Assembly (NCBI RefSeq): GCF_039595395.1
Contig: NZ_JBCNLP010000001.1
Span: 2,976,001 to 3,040,000 of the forward strand
Source: Novosphingobium sp.
GTDB lineage: Bacteria > Pseudomonadota > Alphaproteobacteria > Sphingomonadales > Sphingomonadaceae
Direction: 5' to 3'
DNA length: 64,000 bases
Below are positions 42,460 to 51,523 of this stretch, one piece after another; position 1 is the stretch's first letter, and the number at the start of each line of letters is the position of its first letter. A model generated the notes under the pieces. That model was given only the letters and a program-made list of their open reading frames with translations. It was not told the DNA's origin and did not search any database. Made by a program: the position numbers and the translations under genes.

Positions 42460-43529
42460 CCCAGCCCCCGCGCGATCCAGGGCCCGATCAGATTGGCCAC
42501 CGGCAGAGGCAGCTTCTTCCACATCTCGATGCGGCGCGAATGGGTCGCGCTGGTGGGGTCGGCATTGCGCGGCGCGCTGCCCGGCGCGGTGTAGACGCCA
42601 TAGGAGAGCGGCGCGGGCTCGAACCCCCAGTTGCGCTTGAAATCATAGGCCCCGCTGCCCGTTTTCGAACGACCGAAGTCGAAATGGGTACAGCCACGCG
42701 CGCGAGCATGGCGCATCAGTTCGAAATACATGCGGTCGTTGGCGCGCAGGCCCCGCGCCTCCCACGTGCCGCCGCCCCAATAGGGCATCACCGCACCGCG
42801 ATGGTAGAGTGACAGCACGCTGGCCACCGCCTTGCCCTGATGGCGCACGGTGAGAATATCGGCATCCTCGCCAAAGCGCTCCATCACCGCGCGGAACAGC
42901 GCGCGCGGAAAGACCGGCGTGCCCAGATTGCGCACGCTGGTGGCGTAGATATGGTAATGCTCGGCGGCGAGCTCCTTGCCGCCCGTCACCACCTCGAAGT
43001 CGTTGGCCAGACCTTTACGCACCTCGGCGCGCTGCTTGCGGGGAATGGCGGAGAGTTCGGCCTCGTCGCTGGCGGCCAGAGGGCGGATAAACCCGGCATG
43101 CGACTGGTTTTTGACCGCCCAGCCCGCGCGGCTTTCAGGCAGCGCCCCGCCGCGCAATTCCGCCGAGGGCGCCTTGTGCTGTTGCGCCAGATCCTCCAGC
43201 GCGGCGAAAAGCGGCGCCGGATCGATCCCCTCCTCCACCAGCACACCGCCACCCACCGCAAAGCCGGTGGAAGCCAGCACCCGCCCGAAGATCGGCGAGG
43301 TCACCAACGTCAGCGGCAGATAGCCGACCAGCGCGCTCCCCTGTTCCAGCACCAGCGCCAGCGGCTTGTTGCCGGTGCCCTGCGCCACCGCCAGCAGCCA
43401 TGCCGGGCGATGGAAGGGCGTGACATCGGGATGGTTTTCGAGAAAGGCCTCGATCCGTCGCGCCTCATCGGGCGCGCGCAGATCGGCAAGGCGGGTCGTG
43501 ATGCTCACGATACAGGCGGGCGCGTTCAT
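42456..43529 (-). CDS. XrtA-associated FemAB family protein
   Basis: 357 residues of the FemAB/peptidyltransferase-like GNAT superfamily; FemAB enzymes use aminoacyl-tRNA to add amino acids to lipid-linked precursors. Visible blocks: FHRPAWLLAVAQGTG, RKQRAEVRKGLANDF, YATSVRNLGTPVFPRALF, YWGGGTWEARGLRANDRMYF and FDFGRSKTGSGAYDFKRNWG. In XrtA loci it probably transfers an amino acid or acyl group to the polysaccharide. Overlaps of 4 bases with genes on both sides (ATGA and GTGA). Confidence 0.87.
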   Translation of the reverse strand: MNAPACIVSITTRLADLRAPDEARRIEAFLENHPDVTPFHRPAWLLAVAQGTGNKPLALVLEQGSALVGYLPLTLVTSPIFGRVLASTGFAVGGGVLVEEGIDPAPLFAALEDLAQQHKAPSAELRGGALPESRAGWAVKNQSHAGFIRPLAASDEAELSAIPRKQRAEVRKGLANDFEVVTGGKELAAEHYHIYATSVRNLGTPVFPRALFRAVMERFGEDADILTVRHQGKAVASVLSLYHRGAVMPYWGGGTWEARGLRANDRMYFELMRHARARGCTHFDFGRSKTGSGAYDFKRNWGFEPAPLSYGVYTAPGSAPRNADPTSATHSRRIEMWKKLPLPVANLIGPWIARGLG

Positions 43530-44434
43530 GCGACCTGCGCTTGTCGCGCTTCAGTCGCTTCCGGCATGATGAAAGGCACCGCGCGCGCGGCCTCCGCCTT
43601 GGCCAGCATATCCATTCGACCCCACTGAAAATCTCGCACCAACCGTTCGAGCTTAGGGGCCATAACGTCAAGATTCGTATAATGCCGTAGACGCGACCTG
43701 GCCGAAGCCTGCGCGACGCGCGGCTGGCCGGGATCGATCTCCCACGGGTGGAAATAGGTGACGCCGGGGCGGCCATCGACTTTGTTCACGCGGCGCAGCG
43801 CCCACTGGCTGAACCAATAGGGGAACAGGCGGAAGAAGCCGCCGCCGCCCGCCGCCTGACGCCGCCCTACCACCTCAACCGTAGTGACAGGAATTTCAAC
43901 TAAATCACTGTCTTTTAACGGTCGAAAGGCAAACCGCGGGGCATCACGCCAGCCATAATGGTCATGCGCGATGGGCGCGACGCTGGAGGAATAGTCATAG
44001 CCCTGCTCGGCCAGAATGGGGTGAGCCCATGGCGTGCGCGTGTCGATCGAAAAGCTGGGCGCGCGATAACCCTTGATCGCCACGCCGCCTGCATCCTCAA
44101 GGATCTTGCGCGATTCCGACAGATCGGCGGCGAAACGCTCGGCCCCCAGCGTGAAGACGCGGGCATGGTCGAGCCCATGGCTGGCCAGCTCATGCCCTTC
44201 GGCCACGATGCGCTGCATCAGCGCGGGATGGCGCCGGGCCACCCAGCCCAAAGTGAAGAAGGTGGCCTTCACATCCGCAGCGGCAAACAGATCCAGCACG
44301 GCGCTGGTGTTGTTTGCAACCCGGTGTTCCAGAGAATCCCAATCGGCGCGGTCGATCACCTTTTCGAAGGCCCCGACCTGAAACCAGTCCTCAACATCGA
44401 CGGACAAACCATTGACGATGCTGGACTTCGACAC
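43526..44434 (-). CDS. XrtA-associated polysaccharide deacetylase
   Basis: Carbohydrate esterase family 4 (NodB) enzyme, 302 residues, expected to remove N-acetyl groups from the polymer. The metal Asp pair is in SVDVEDWFQ; the zinc His motif is ASHGLDHAR, with GYRAPSFSID and FHPWEID further on. The start is GTG (44432-44434), a few bases after GGAGAG, and gives (M)SKSSIVNGLSVDVEDWF. No signal peptide, so it acts in the cytoplasm or on lipid-linked intermediates at the inner face. Confidence 0.9.
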   Translation of the reverse strand: MSKSSIVNGLSVDVEDWFQVGAFEKVIDRADWDSLEHRVANNTSAVLDLFAAADVKATFFTLGWVARRHPALMQRIVAEGHELASHGLDHARVFTLGAERFAADLSESRKILEDAGGVAIKGYRAPSFSIDTRTPWAHPILAEQGYDYSSSVAPIAHDHYGWRDAPRFAFRPLKDSDLVEIPVTTVEVVGRRQAAGGGGFFRLFPYWFSQWALRRVNKVDGRPGVTYFHPWEIDPGQPRVAQASARSRLRHYTNLDVMAPKLERLVRDFQWGRMDMLAKAEAARAVPFIMPEATEARQAQVA

Positions 44435-44457
44435 GGTATTCTCTCCGAAATTCGGGA

Positions 44458-45678
44458 TCAGGCGGCGAAACGGGTCGTCCCGTCGCGCTCGATCCATTCG
44501 ATCAGCATGGTCAGCGTGTGGCGCAAGGTGCGGTCCTGCTCGGCCAGACGCGCTTCCAGCTCGCCAAGGCGTGCGGTCAGCGCCTCGATGGCCGCAGCCT
44601 GAGCCGAGGCCACGCCATCATCGCCCTGCTGCCCCTGCCCGCTCGCCAGTTCGATCACGGCATGCTGCAACTCGGCAATTTGCGCGGCCTGCTCGGCCAG
44701 ACGGGCCTGCAGGTCTTCGGCCATCGTTGCCCCCTCATGCACCGGCTCGGCGGGCTTCTGCCCACCGGCGGCGCGCGCGGCGCTCACGGCAGGCGCTTCG
44801 GGCTCGGCATCCTTCACCATGCGGCCCAGCGAAAGGCCGCCGTCGCTCACCATATCGCCCAGCACGCGGGCCAGCAGCACGCCGTCCAGCTCTTCACGCT
44901 GTTCGGCGGCGCCCGCCATCAGCAGGCGGTTGACGATCTGGTTGATCCGGCGCGGCACGCCGCCGCTGGCCTGATGGATCTCGGCAAACAGCGCGGGCGT
45001 GAAGGTCGGACGGCCCTTCCAGCCGACCAGACGCAGGCGATGGGCGAGATAGGCCTCGACCTCATCGGCGCCCATCGGCTCCAGATGATGCGCGGCGATC
45101 ACGCGCTGGCGCAACTGCTCCAGACCGGGCTGCCCGGCCAGATGGTCGCGAAATTCGGGCTGGCCCAGCAGCAGGATCTGCAGCAGCGGATGATTGCCGA
45201 GCTGGAAGTTGGAGAGCATGCGCAGCTCCTCCAGCGCCTCATCGGTCAGATTCTGGCTCTCATCCACCACCAGCAGGCAGCGGCGACCGGCACGCGCCTC
45301 GCCATGCAGGAACGCCTCGATCTGCGAGAGGGCCTTGGCCTTGCCCACACCGGGGTCGCGGCCCAGGGCGGTCTCACCCTCGGCGCGGATGGCGAAGGCT
45401 TGCGCTGCCAGTTGCACCAGATCGGTGTCCGACAGGCGGCTGGTGACGATCTGCGCGGCGGTCAGGCGCTGACGGTCGATGGTGGCCATCAGATGGGCGA
45501 CCAGCGTGGACTTGCCCGCGCCAACGTCGCCCGTGATGACCACGAAGCCCTCACCCTGCGCCAGGCCATAGCCCAGATAGGACAGCGCCTTGCGATGCGT
45601 CGCGCTCTCGAAATAGAACGCCGGGTCGGGCGTCAGCTGGAAGGGGCGAGCGGTGAAACCGTAGAAATCATCGAACAT
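44458..45678 (-). CDS. XrtA-associated ATPase
   Basis: AAA-type ATPase of the ExeA/GspA-like group, 406 residues from MFDDFYGFTARPFQL. Walker A is GDVGAGKSTL, Walker B LLVVDESQNL; the winged-helix-like lid is VPRRINQIVNRLLM. C-terminal heptads (about residues 320-395, DLQARLAEQAAQIAEL) form a coiled coil. The second ATG (45676-45678) is 7 bases after GGAGGA; the first ATG is next to it and too close. It may power or organise the export machine. Confidence 0.88.
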   Translation of the reverse strand: MFDDFYGFTARPFQLTPDPAFYFESATHRKALSYLGYGLAQGEGFVVITGDVGAGKSTLVAHLMATIDRQRLTAAQIVTSRLSDTDLVQLAAQAFAIRAEGETALGRDPGVGKAKALSQIEAFLHGEARAGRRCLLVVDESQNLTDEALEELRMLSNFQLGNHPLLQILLLGQPEFRDHLAGQPGLEQLRQRVIAAHHLEPMGADEVEAYLAHRLRLVGWKGRPTFTPALFAEIHQASGGVPRRINQIVNRLLMAGAAEQREELDGVLLARVLGDMVSDGGLSLGRMVKDAEPEAPAVSAARAAGGQKPAEPVHEGATMAEDLQARLAEQAAQIAELQHAVIELASGQGQQGDDGVASAQAAAIEALTARLGELEARLAEQDRTLRHTLTMLIEWIERDGTTRFAA

Positions 45679-45695
45679 CGTCATTCCTCCGCCGA

Positions 45696-47717
45696 TCAGA
45701 AGGTGTAGCGCATACCCAGAGCCCCGGTCGCGCTCCAGATATCCTCATTCTGCTCGGTCTTGACCCCATTGATTACCGCAGAGGCATTGCCGGTAAGGTG
45801 TCGCGTGAAATAGTAATTATACAGAGCTGTAGCACTCAGACCGGTGGTGTCGCCAGCCGAAGTCAGGCCACTTTCGAAGCGATAAAGCTGCAATGTGGTC
45901 TGCAAAGAGGAGCGCTGAGTCAATTTGCCGTTCACCATCACGGCACCCCAGTAATCCTGATCGGCCCTGCCGTTAAGCAATTCCAGCACGGTGCCGGGGG
46001 CGCCGATGTACTGGCGCCGGTCCCAGCCGCCCGCCAGCCCTGCCTGCCAATGGCCGAAATCGAACATGCCGCTCGCTATCACGCCGCGCCCGCGATAGAT
46101 CTGCCCGTTGAGCGTGCCCAGCGAGCCGGTGACGCAGCCGCCGCCCGAGAAAGAGCCCACACAGCCCGTCAGCCCGCCCGAAACCGGATCGCGCACCGCC
46201 ACAAAGCTGGTGGGCGCCGCCGTCAGCTGCGAGGTCAGCGAACCGCCAAAACCGGTGAGATTTTCATAGGCCACCACGCTGAAGGTGGTGCGGCCATTGG
46301 GCTGCCAGTTGAAGAAACCATAGCCGCCCAGACGGCCATAGCGCCGTCCGATATGCGCCTCGGCGCTGGTGCGCGGATTGGGGCGCCATTGCACGCCCAC
46401 GTCCCAGATCAGGCCGCTGGTGTCGAAGGCCATCAGGCGCGGGCTGTTGGGATCGGTGACATAGCGGCCGCTGGCATCCACCACCGGATTGCCCTGCGCG
46501 TCATAGACCGCGTCGCGGCTGCTGGCCTGCACCTTTTCATAGCCCGCCGTGGCGATGACGTTCAGATTCTGCGTCACCGGCACGATCACGCCCGCGCGGG
46601 CATGGAAATCCTCGACCCGCTGGTCCAGATTGGAGATATCCTGCCGGTAATAGCCCGCCTCGCCGGTCAGGCCGACCGGCAGGCCGCCATCGCCCGGCCT
46701 GGTGCTGGCGGCCAGACGCGCATCCTGCGACACCGAATGGTCGAGCAGATTGCCGCCGCTCCGTCCCGTGCCGTCGCTGTTGTCCACCTTGGTGTAACCG
46801 GCGTGATAGGCCGCATTGACCGCCACATCGCCGATCTGCGTGGCATAGCGCGGCCCGGCATAGACCGAATAGATCTGGCTGAGCGTATCGCCCTGCGGAT
46901 TGACCGCGCCAAAGGCCGCGCCGCCCGTGTAGGCGGTGACGCGCTGGGCATAGCCGCCGTAATCGAGGCTCAGCCCGCCCTTGCCGCTGCGTCCGCCCTC
47001 GCCCGCGATGCGGGTGGTGAAATTGGCGAGGCCGTTGATCGCGTCGCTGTCGTTCGCCTTGCCCCAGCCGAAGTTGCGCTGATAGCGCAGCGAGACCGCG
47101 CCCTGCGTGTTGCGGCCATTGACCAGCCCGTCGACACCCGCCGCCAGCACCGAATAGGTCAACACGTCGCCCGAAGGGCTGAGCGGGGCATAGAGCGTCT
47201 GCTGCGCCTCGATATAGGGGCGGATCACCAGGGGCTTGCCGTGCAGATCGGCATTGCCGAAGACATTGACCTGCCCCGGAATCAGCGCGGAGGGCGCCAG
47301 AGTGGTCTCGCCATCGCCCTGCGCGTCCACCGACTGGTCGGCCACGCCGCCCCGCGCGCCGCGCGCGGTGTTGATGCGGTTGGGCTGCGTGGCGATGCTG
47401 GTGGAGGATGGATCGTTGTTCTGCACCTCCCCGGCATAGGACACGCCCGTGTCATAAGGGTTGCCGCCATAGGTCTGGGCCGGGGTGGCGGTCAGCGTAC
47501 CCTGTGTGGGAGTCTGGGGCGCGGGGGCCTGCTGCCCGGTGGTATCCGTCGCAGGCTGATTGGCGGCACCCTGATTGGCGTCGGCCTGAAGCAGCCCGCC
47601 CGTGTCATAGGCCATGGCCGAGGACGGCACGCCCTTGCCCAGCGCCACGCCCGGCGCGGCCAGCGCCAGCGCCAGCGCCGTCAGGCTGACCGTCAGGAAG
47701 CCCCCCGCATTCGTCAT
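45696..47717 (-). CDS. XrtA-associated outer-membrane protein (TIGR03016-like)
   Basis: 673 residues from MTNAGGFLTVSLTALALALA with a signal peptide. After a Gln/Thr/Ala-rich stretch the remainder is beta-rich, with alternating strands typical of an outer-membrane barrel, ending WSATGALGMRYTF with the terminal Phe used for outer-membrane assembly. In XrtA loci this family may act as the export pore or as a structural outer-membrane protein. A short CVGSFSGGGCV loop has a Cys pair. The ATG overlaps the autokinase stop by 4 bases. Confidence 0.85.
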   Translation of the reverse strand: MTNAGGFLTVSLTALALALAAPGVALGKGVPSSAMAYDTGGLLQADANQGAANQPATDTTGQQAPAPQTPTQGTLTATPAQTYGGNPYDTGVSYAGEVQNNDPSSTSIATQPNRINTARGARGGVADQSVDAQGDGETTLAPSALIPGQVNVFGNADLHGKPLVIRPYIEAQQTLYAPLSPSGDVLTYSVLAAGVDGLVNGRNTQGAVSLRYQRNFGWGKANDSDAINGLANFTTRIAGEGGRSGKGGLSLDYGGYAQRVTAYTGGAAFGAVNPQGDTLSQIYSVYAGPRYATQIGDVAVNAAYHAGYTKVDNSDGTGRSGGNLLDHSVSQDARLAASTRPGDGGLPVGLTGEAGYYRQDISNLDQRVEDFHARAGVIVPVTQNLNVIATAGYEKVQASSRDAVYDAQGNPVVDASGRYVTDPNSPRLMAFDTSGLIWDVGVQWRPNPRTSAEAHIGRRYGRLGGYGFFNWQPNGRTTFSVVAYENLTGFGGSLTSQLTAAPTSFVAVRDPVSGGLTGCVGSFSGGGCVTGSLGTLNGQIYRGRGVIASGMFDFGHWQAGLAGGWDRRQYIGAPGTVLELLNGRADQDYWGAVMVNGKLTQRSSLQTTLQLYRFESGLTSAGDTTGLSATALYNYYFTRHLTGNASAVINGVKTEQNEDIWSATGALGMRYTF

Positions 47718-48961
47718 CCGCGATATCCGTGATAGGAGCCAAAGCGCCGTCCGCTGGGGCTGAACTGCACGGCATTGAGCAGAAGCTGCACGTTGGGGCA
47801 ACCCGCCAGCAGCGAGGCGGCATCCTGCACCGCATTGGTCGAGGTGCTGTCGGCGCGCACCACCATCACCACCTGGCCGACCAGCTTGGCGACCTCGGTG
47901 GGATACATGGCGGCCAGCGCCGGGGGCGTGTCGATGATGACGATGCGGCGCGGGAAGCCCTCGGTCAGCAGGTCGAGCACGCGGGGCGCGCGCGAACTGG
48001 CGAGATATTCCGCGTCCGAGGTGGTCGAGCGGCCGCCCGAGAGCACCGACAGACCCGCGACATCGGTAGGGATCACAAGCTGGCGCACATCGATGCGCGG
48101 ATCGACCAGCGCATCCATCAGGCCCGGTCCGGCCGGAATGCCCAGCAGCCCCAGCGCCGAGGAGCGCGCCAGATCGAGATCGATCAGCACCACCTCGGCT
48201 TCCTTTTCCGCCGCGATCGACATGGCGAAATTGAGCGCGCAGAAGGTCTTGCCCTCGCCCGGATGCGGGCTGGTGATCATGATGCGCTGGCTGGCGGGGC
48301 CCGAGCGCATGCGGCGCAGCTCCTCGGCCTGACCCAGAAGCTGGCGCTTGACGATGCGGAACTCTTCAAGCTGCGCGGTGGCGCCGCTTTCGGGCACGAT
48401 CAGCCCGGCCTCGGCCAGCGCCGCGCGATCGACGGCATGACGCGGCTGCGCGGGCGGCGGCGGGGTGATCGGGGCAGCGGGCGCGGCCGGAACGCTCTGC
48501 TGAGGGTGCGCGCCCTGCTGCGGATAGGCAGGCTGCTGGGGATAGGGCGCCTGCTGCGGATAGGGCTGGCCCGGCACCTGCCCATAGGGCTGCTGAGGCG
48601 GAAAGCCCGGCTGCGGCGGATAAGGCTGCTGCGCATAACCCTGCGGCGGATAGGGATAGGCCGGATGCCCGCCCTGCCCGTAATAGGGATAAGGCTGAGG
48701 CGGCACCTGCCCCGCATAGGGGCCCGGATAGGGATAGGGCATGCCCGTCTGCGGATCGACCGGCACACCCTGAGGCACGATGCCGGGATGCGGCGCGCCA
48801 GGCTGCGGCGCGGCGGGCTGGACCGGGGCAGCGGTCGGCTCGGCATGCGATGCGTTGCCGGGCTGGGCCAGCGGCACGACCTGACCGCTCTGGCCCGAGC
48901 CATCCGCGCCGGCGCCATGGCCGGCCCCGCCCTGCGGCTTCAGTTTCCTGGGTTCAAACAT
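47714..48961 (-). CDS. XrtA-associated tyrosine autokinase
   Basis: Bacterial tyrosine kinase that controls polymer length and export by phosphorylation cycles with the Wzz-like protein. 415 residues. The P-loop is SPHPGEGKTF at about 231-240, Walker A' VVLIDLDLARSS, Walker B VIIDTPPAL. The tail ends SYHGYRG, so its Tyr cluster is short (two residues). Odd: residues about 50-172 are a low-complexity linker of Pro, Tyr, Gln and Gly with PYPQQ-like repeats. Start at the second ATG (48959-48961), 6 bases after GAGGAG; the first ATG abuts that site. Confidence 0.87.
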   Translation of the reverse strand: MFEPRKLKPQGGAGHGAGADGSGQSGQVVPLAQPGNASHAEPTAAPVQPAAPQPGAPHPGIVPQGVPVDPQTGMPYPYPGPYAGQVPPQPYPYYGQGGHPAYPYPPQGYAQQPYPPQPGFPPQQPYGQVPGQPYPQQAPYPQQPAYPQQGAHPQQSVPAAPAAPITPPPPAQPRHAVDRAALAEAGLIVPESGATAQLEEFRIVKRQLLGQAEELRRMRSGPASQRIMITSPHPGEGKTFCALNFAMSIAAEKEAEVVLIDLDLARSSALGLLGIPAGPGLMDALVDPRIDVRQLVIPTDVAGLSVLSGGRSTTSDAEYLASSRAPRVLDLLTEGFPRRIVIIDTPPALAAMYPTEVAKLVGQVVMVVRADSTSTNAVQDAASLLAGCPNVQLLLNAVQFSPSGRRFGSYHGYRG

Positions 48962-48971
48962 CGCCATCTCC

Positions 48972-50519
48972 TCAGGCCCCGCCGCCGACATGGAAATGCT
49001 CCATGGCCACGAGGAGTATGAACAATCCACCCAAAGCGCCACTGGCCGCCATAAAGCCGCGCAGCTTGCGGGCCCGCTCGGCCCTTGCCGAGGCCGACAG
49101 CGATTGCGAAATCGCGCCGAGCACCGGCAGGCCCGTCACACGCTCCAGCTTGGCCGTGGTGGCAAAGCTGGACTGCAGCTCGCCCATCGCGAAGGCCACG
49201 CCCAGCCCCGCGCCGATGCCCGCCACCAGCACCACCGCAAGCAGCAACGGACGGTTGGGCGCGGTGGCCCCGCGCGGCAGCACCGGCGGATCGAGCACCT
49301 GGAACTTGGTGGCGCCATGGGCCGCCACGACCTGACCACGCAGGCGCAATTCCTCGCGGTCCTGAAGCAGCTTGTCATATTGCGCCTTCAGCACGTCATA
49401 GTCGCGGCTGATGTTCTGCGCTTCCTGCACCAGATCGGGGTTGCTGAGCTGGCGCGCGGTCTGCGTCGCGATGTTCTGCTCGATGGTCGAGCGGCGGGCC
49501 TGCAGCGCCTGAAGGTTGGCGGTGCGCTCGGCACGGATCGATTCCAGCGTGGTGTAGGCCGGATTGGGCTGGGCATTGGGACCCGCGACGGGCGTGGGCC
49601 CCTCGGCGCGGATCTGGGCTTTCAGCGCCACGATCTGGTTGCGCGCGGCGATCACATCGGGGTGATTGTCGGTCAGGCCACGGGCGCGCATGGCCCCCAG
49701 ATCGGACTGGAGCTGGGCAAGCTGCGCGCGCGAGCCGCCAAGCTGCCCCGGCGCGGCGACCCCGGCGATGGTCGGCGCAATGCCCGCCATCTGGCCGTTG
49801 ATCGCGGCCAGAGCGCTCTGCGCGGCGGCAATGTCGCCATCGAGGCTGCGCATCTCGGCGCGGTTCTGCTCCATCTGCTGGATCAGCGAGACGCCGCCCT
49901 GCGCCAGTTCGGGATGCTGGGTCTCGAAGGTGAGGCGGCGCTGTTCGGCGGCCTGCAACTCGCCCTGACGGTTCACCAGTTGCTGGTCGAGGAAGTCCAG
50001 CGTCTGCTTCATCTCGCCCTGATTGGTGTTGTTGTTCTCGCTGCCGAACAGCTCGATCATCTTGCGCACGATGTCCTGCGCCAGATGCGCGCCATCGGCG
50101 TCGCTCATGCCGCCGCCCGAGCGGGACTGGGCGCTGATCTCGAAGATGTTGTCCTGCGTGGCGACGATCTTGACCGATTTGGACAGGCCCGCAATGGCGC
50201 CTTCCATCTGCTTGCGGTCGGTGATGCTGTCGCCCAGACGCGTGCCGCGGATCACCTTTTCAAGGTTGCCCGAGCTGGTCAGCGTGTCGCGCACGCGGTC
50301 CACATCGCGCTTGCGGTCCCCGGCATCGATGCCGACCTGCGCCGAAAGCGGATCGTAAAGCTGTACCATGATGCGGGCATGCGATTCGAAGGTGTTGGGA
50401 ATGGTGCTGACCATGCCCCAGCCCAGCAGGCACACCACCCACGCCACGCCCAGCGCCAGCCAGCGGCGGCGCCAGATCGAGAAGAGCGTGGCCCTGATAT
50501 CGTCGAAGAGCGAGTTCAT
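48972..50519 (-). CDS. XrtA-system polysaccharide chain-length determinant
   Basis: Wzz/GumC-like inner-membrane protein, 515 residues. One N-terminal membrane helix (WLALGVAWVVCLLGWGMV) and a C-terminal pair (LLLAVVLVAGIGAGLGVAFAM and GALGGLFILLVAM) enclose a large periplasmic coiled-coil part. The GNVR-type region reads ISRDYDVLKAQYDKLLQDRE, and the Pro-rich segment before the second helix (PPVLPRGATAPN) is typical. It pairs with the autokinase downstream (10-base gap). Confidence 0.9.
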   Translation of the reverse strand: MNSLFDDIRATLFSIWRRRWLALGVAWVVCLLGWGMVSTIPNTFESHARIMVQLYDPLSAQVGIDAGDRKRDVDRVRDTLTSSGNLEKVIRGTRLGDSITDRKQMEGAIAGLSKSVKIVATQDNIFEISAQSRSGGGMSDADGAHLAQDIVRKMIELFGSENNNTNQGEMKQTLDFLDQQLVNRQGELQAAEQRRLTFETQHPELAQGGVSLIQQMEQNRAEMRSLDGDIAAAQSALAAINGQMAGIAPTIAGVAAPGQLGGSRAQLAQLQSDLGAMRARGLTDNHPDVIAARNQIVALKAQIRAEGPTPVAGPNAQPNPAYTTLESIRAERTANLQALQARRSTIEQNIATQTARQLSNPDLVQEAQNISRDYDVLKAQYDKLLQDREELRLRGQVVAAHGATKFQVLDPPVLPRGATAPNRPLLLAVVLVAGIGAGLGVAFAMGELQSSFATTAKLERVTGLPVLGAISQSLSASARAERARKLRGFMAASGALGGLFILLVAMEHFHVGGGA

Positions 50520-50541
50520 AAAATTACGTCCGGCCCCGCTG

Positions 50542-51186
50542 TCAGAACATGCTTTCGGGGATGATGATCACATCCCCGGGCATCAGCATCACATTGGCCT
50601 TGCTGTCACCCTTTTTGAGCAGATCGCCCAGACGCAGCGCAAATTCCTTCTGATGGCCACTGGCCTTGTCGTAACGGATCAGCTTGGCACGGTTGCCCGA
50701 AGCATATTCGGAGAGGCCGCCCACCGCAATCATCGCGTCGAGAATGGTCATATTCGCGCGATAGGGCAGCGAGGCAGGCTTGCCGGTGGCGCCAACGATG
50801 CGGATTTGCTCGGAAAACGTGCCCGCGAAGCGCGTGACGATCACCGAAACCAGCGGATCCTGAATGTATTGCGAGAGCTGGAGCTGAATATCCTGCGCCA
50901 GCATGCTGGGCGTTTTGCCGACAGCGGGCATATCGGTGATGAGCGGCGTGGTGATCCGCCCGTCGGGCCGCACCTGCACCTTGGAGCCCAGCTCGGGGTT
51001 GCGCCAGACGAAGACCGTCAGCTCATCCATGGGCCCGATGATATAGTCCTCGCCGGGGCCTTCCTGATGCGCCACGAAATTGGCCGGGGGCAGCCGCGCC
51101 GCCGTGCCGTCGCCCGCGCAACCGCTCAGGGTCAGGCTGGCGAGAGCCGCGCCGGCGATGGTGTGAACGGCTGTCTTGCTCGGCAT
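50542..51186 (-). CDS. XrtA-system exopolysaccharide export lipoprotein
   Basis: Wza-type outer-membrane export protein, 214 residues from MPSKTAVHTIAGAAL. Lipobox LSGC places the lipidated Cys at residue 23. Poly_export domain: DYIIGPMDELTVFVWRNPEL, VRPDGRITTPLI. SLBB-like domain: IRIVGATGKPASLPYRANM, with VMLMPGDVIIIPESMF at the end. A GGGA sequence lies 4 bases before the first of two adjacent ATGs and 7 bases before the second; I take the second. First gene of the ten-gene XrtA operon. Confidence 0.88.
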   Translation of the reverse strand: MPSKTAVHTIAGAALASLTLSGCAGDGTAARLPPANFVAHQEGPGEDYIIGPMDELTVFVWRNPELGSKVQVRPDGRITTPLITDMPAVGKTPSMLAQDIQLQLSQYIQDPLVSVIVTRFAGTFSEQIRIVGATGKPASLPYRANMTILDAMIAVGGLSEYASGNRAKLIRYDKASGHQKEFALRLGDLLKKGDSKANVMLMPGDVIIIPESMF

Positions 51187-51402
51187 CATGTGTTCCCGGA
51201 CTGGGCGGCACCCGGCCCCTCTTGCCCGGTATGGGCGCAAGGGTGGATACGGCAGTTCACGGTCGGCTATGCGCCAGAAGGGTAAACATAGGGTTAGTCA
51301 TCTACCCGCAAGACGCCGGTTTTCTGCGGTTTTACGCATGTTTGTCCCGGTGGGGGACAGGGCGCAAGCCCCCTCCGTCCCGCGACGGGACGAATCGATG
51401 TG

Positions 51403-51482
51403 CGGCACCGGCCCACTCCCCCGCCCGGCCACCCACACGATGCTGCCGATGGGTGGCCGGGCGGGGGAGTGGGCCGGTGCCG
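51403..51482. repeat. Large perfect hairpin, 33-bp stem
   Basis: Arms 51403-51435 and 51450-51482 are perfect complements (33 bp, beginning CGGCACCGGCCC), with a 14-base loop CACGATGCTGCCGA. A related hairpin at 59707-59782 has 31-base arms, one mismatch and a loop that matches this one in reverse orientation. It follows the decarboxylase gene and would be an extremely stable RNA stem on either strand. Confidence 0.85.
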
Positions 51483-51486
51483 TTCT

Positions 51487-51512
51487 GACACTATGCTCTT
51501 CCGCATAGTGTC
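51487..51512 (-). terminator. Hairpin just after the decarboxylase gene
   Basis: GACACTATGC (51487-51496) pairs perfectly with GCATAGTGTC (51503-51512), loop TCTTCC. It lies 11 bases past the decarboxylase stop codon and next to the 33-bp hairpin. No T-run follows, so termination is inferred from position. Confidence 0.5.
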
Positions 51513-51523
51513 CAACCAGACTC

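Larger units (their letters stand above)
51187..51523. other. Gap with XrtA operon promoter region and two hairpins
   Basis: 337 bases upstream of the export lipoprotein and downstream of the decarboxylase, both on the minus strand. The right half holds two hairpins (51403-51482 and 51487-51512). The left half should contain the operon promoter; on the minus strand CTTGCG and CTATGT lie 15 bases apart near 51285-51315, but the spacing is short and I do not rate it highly. No gene is visible. Confidence 0.4.
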
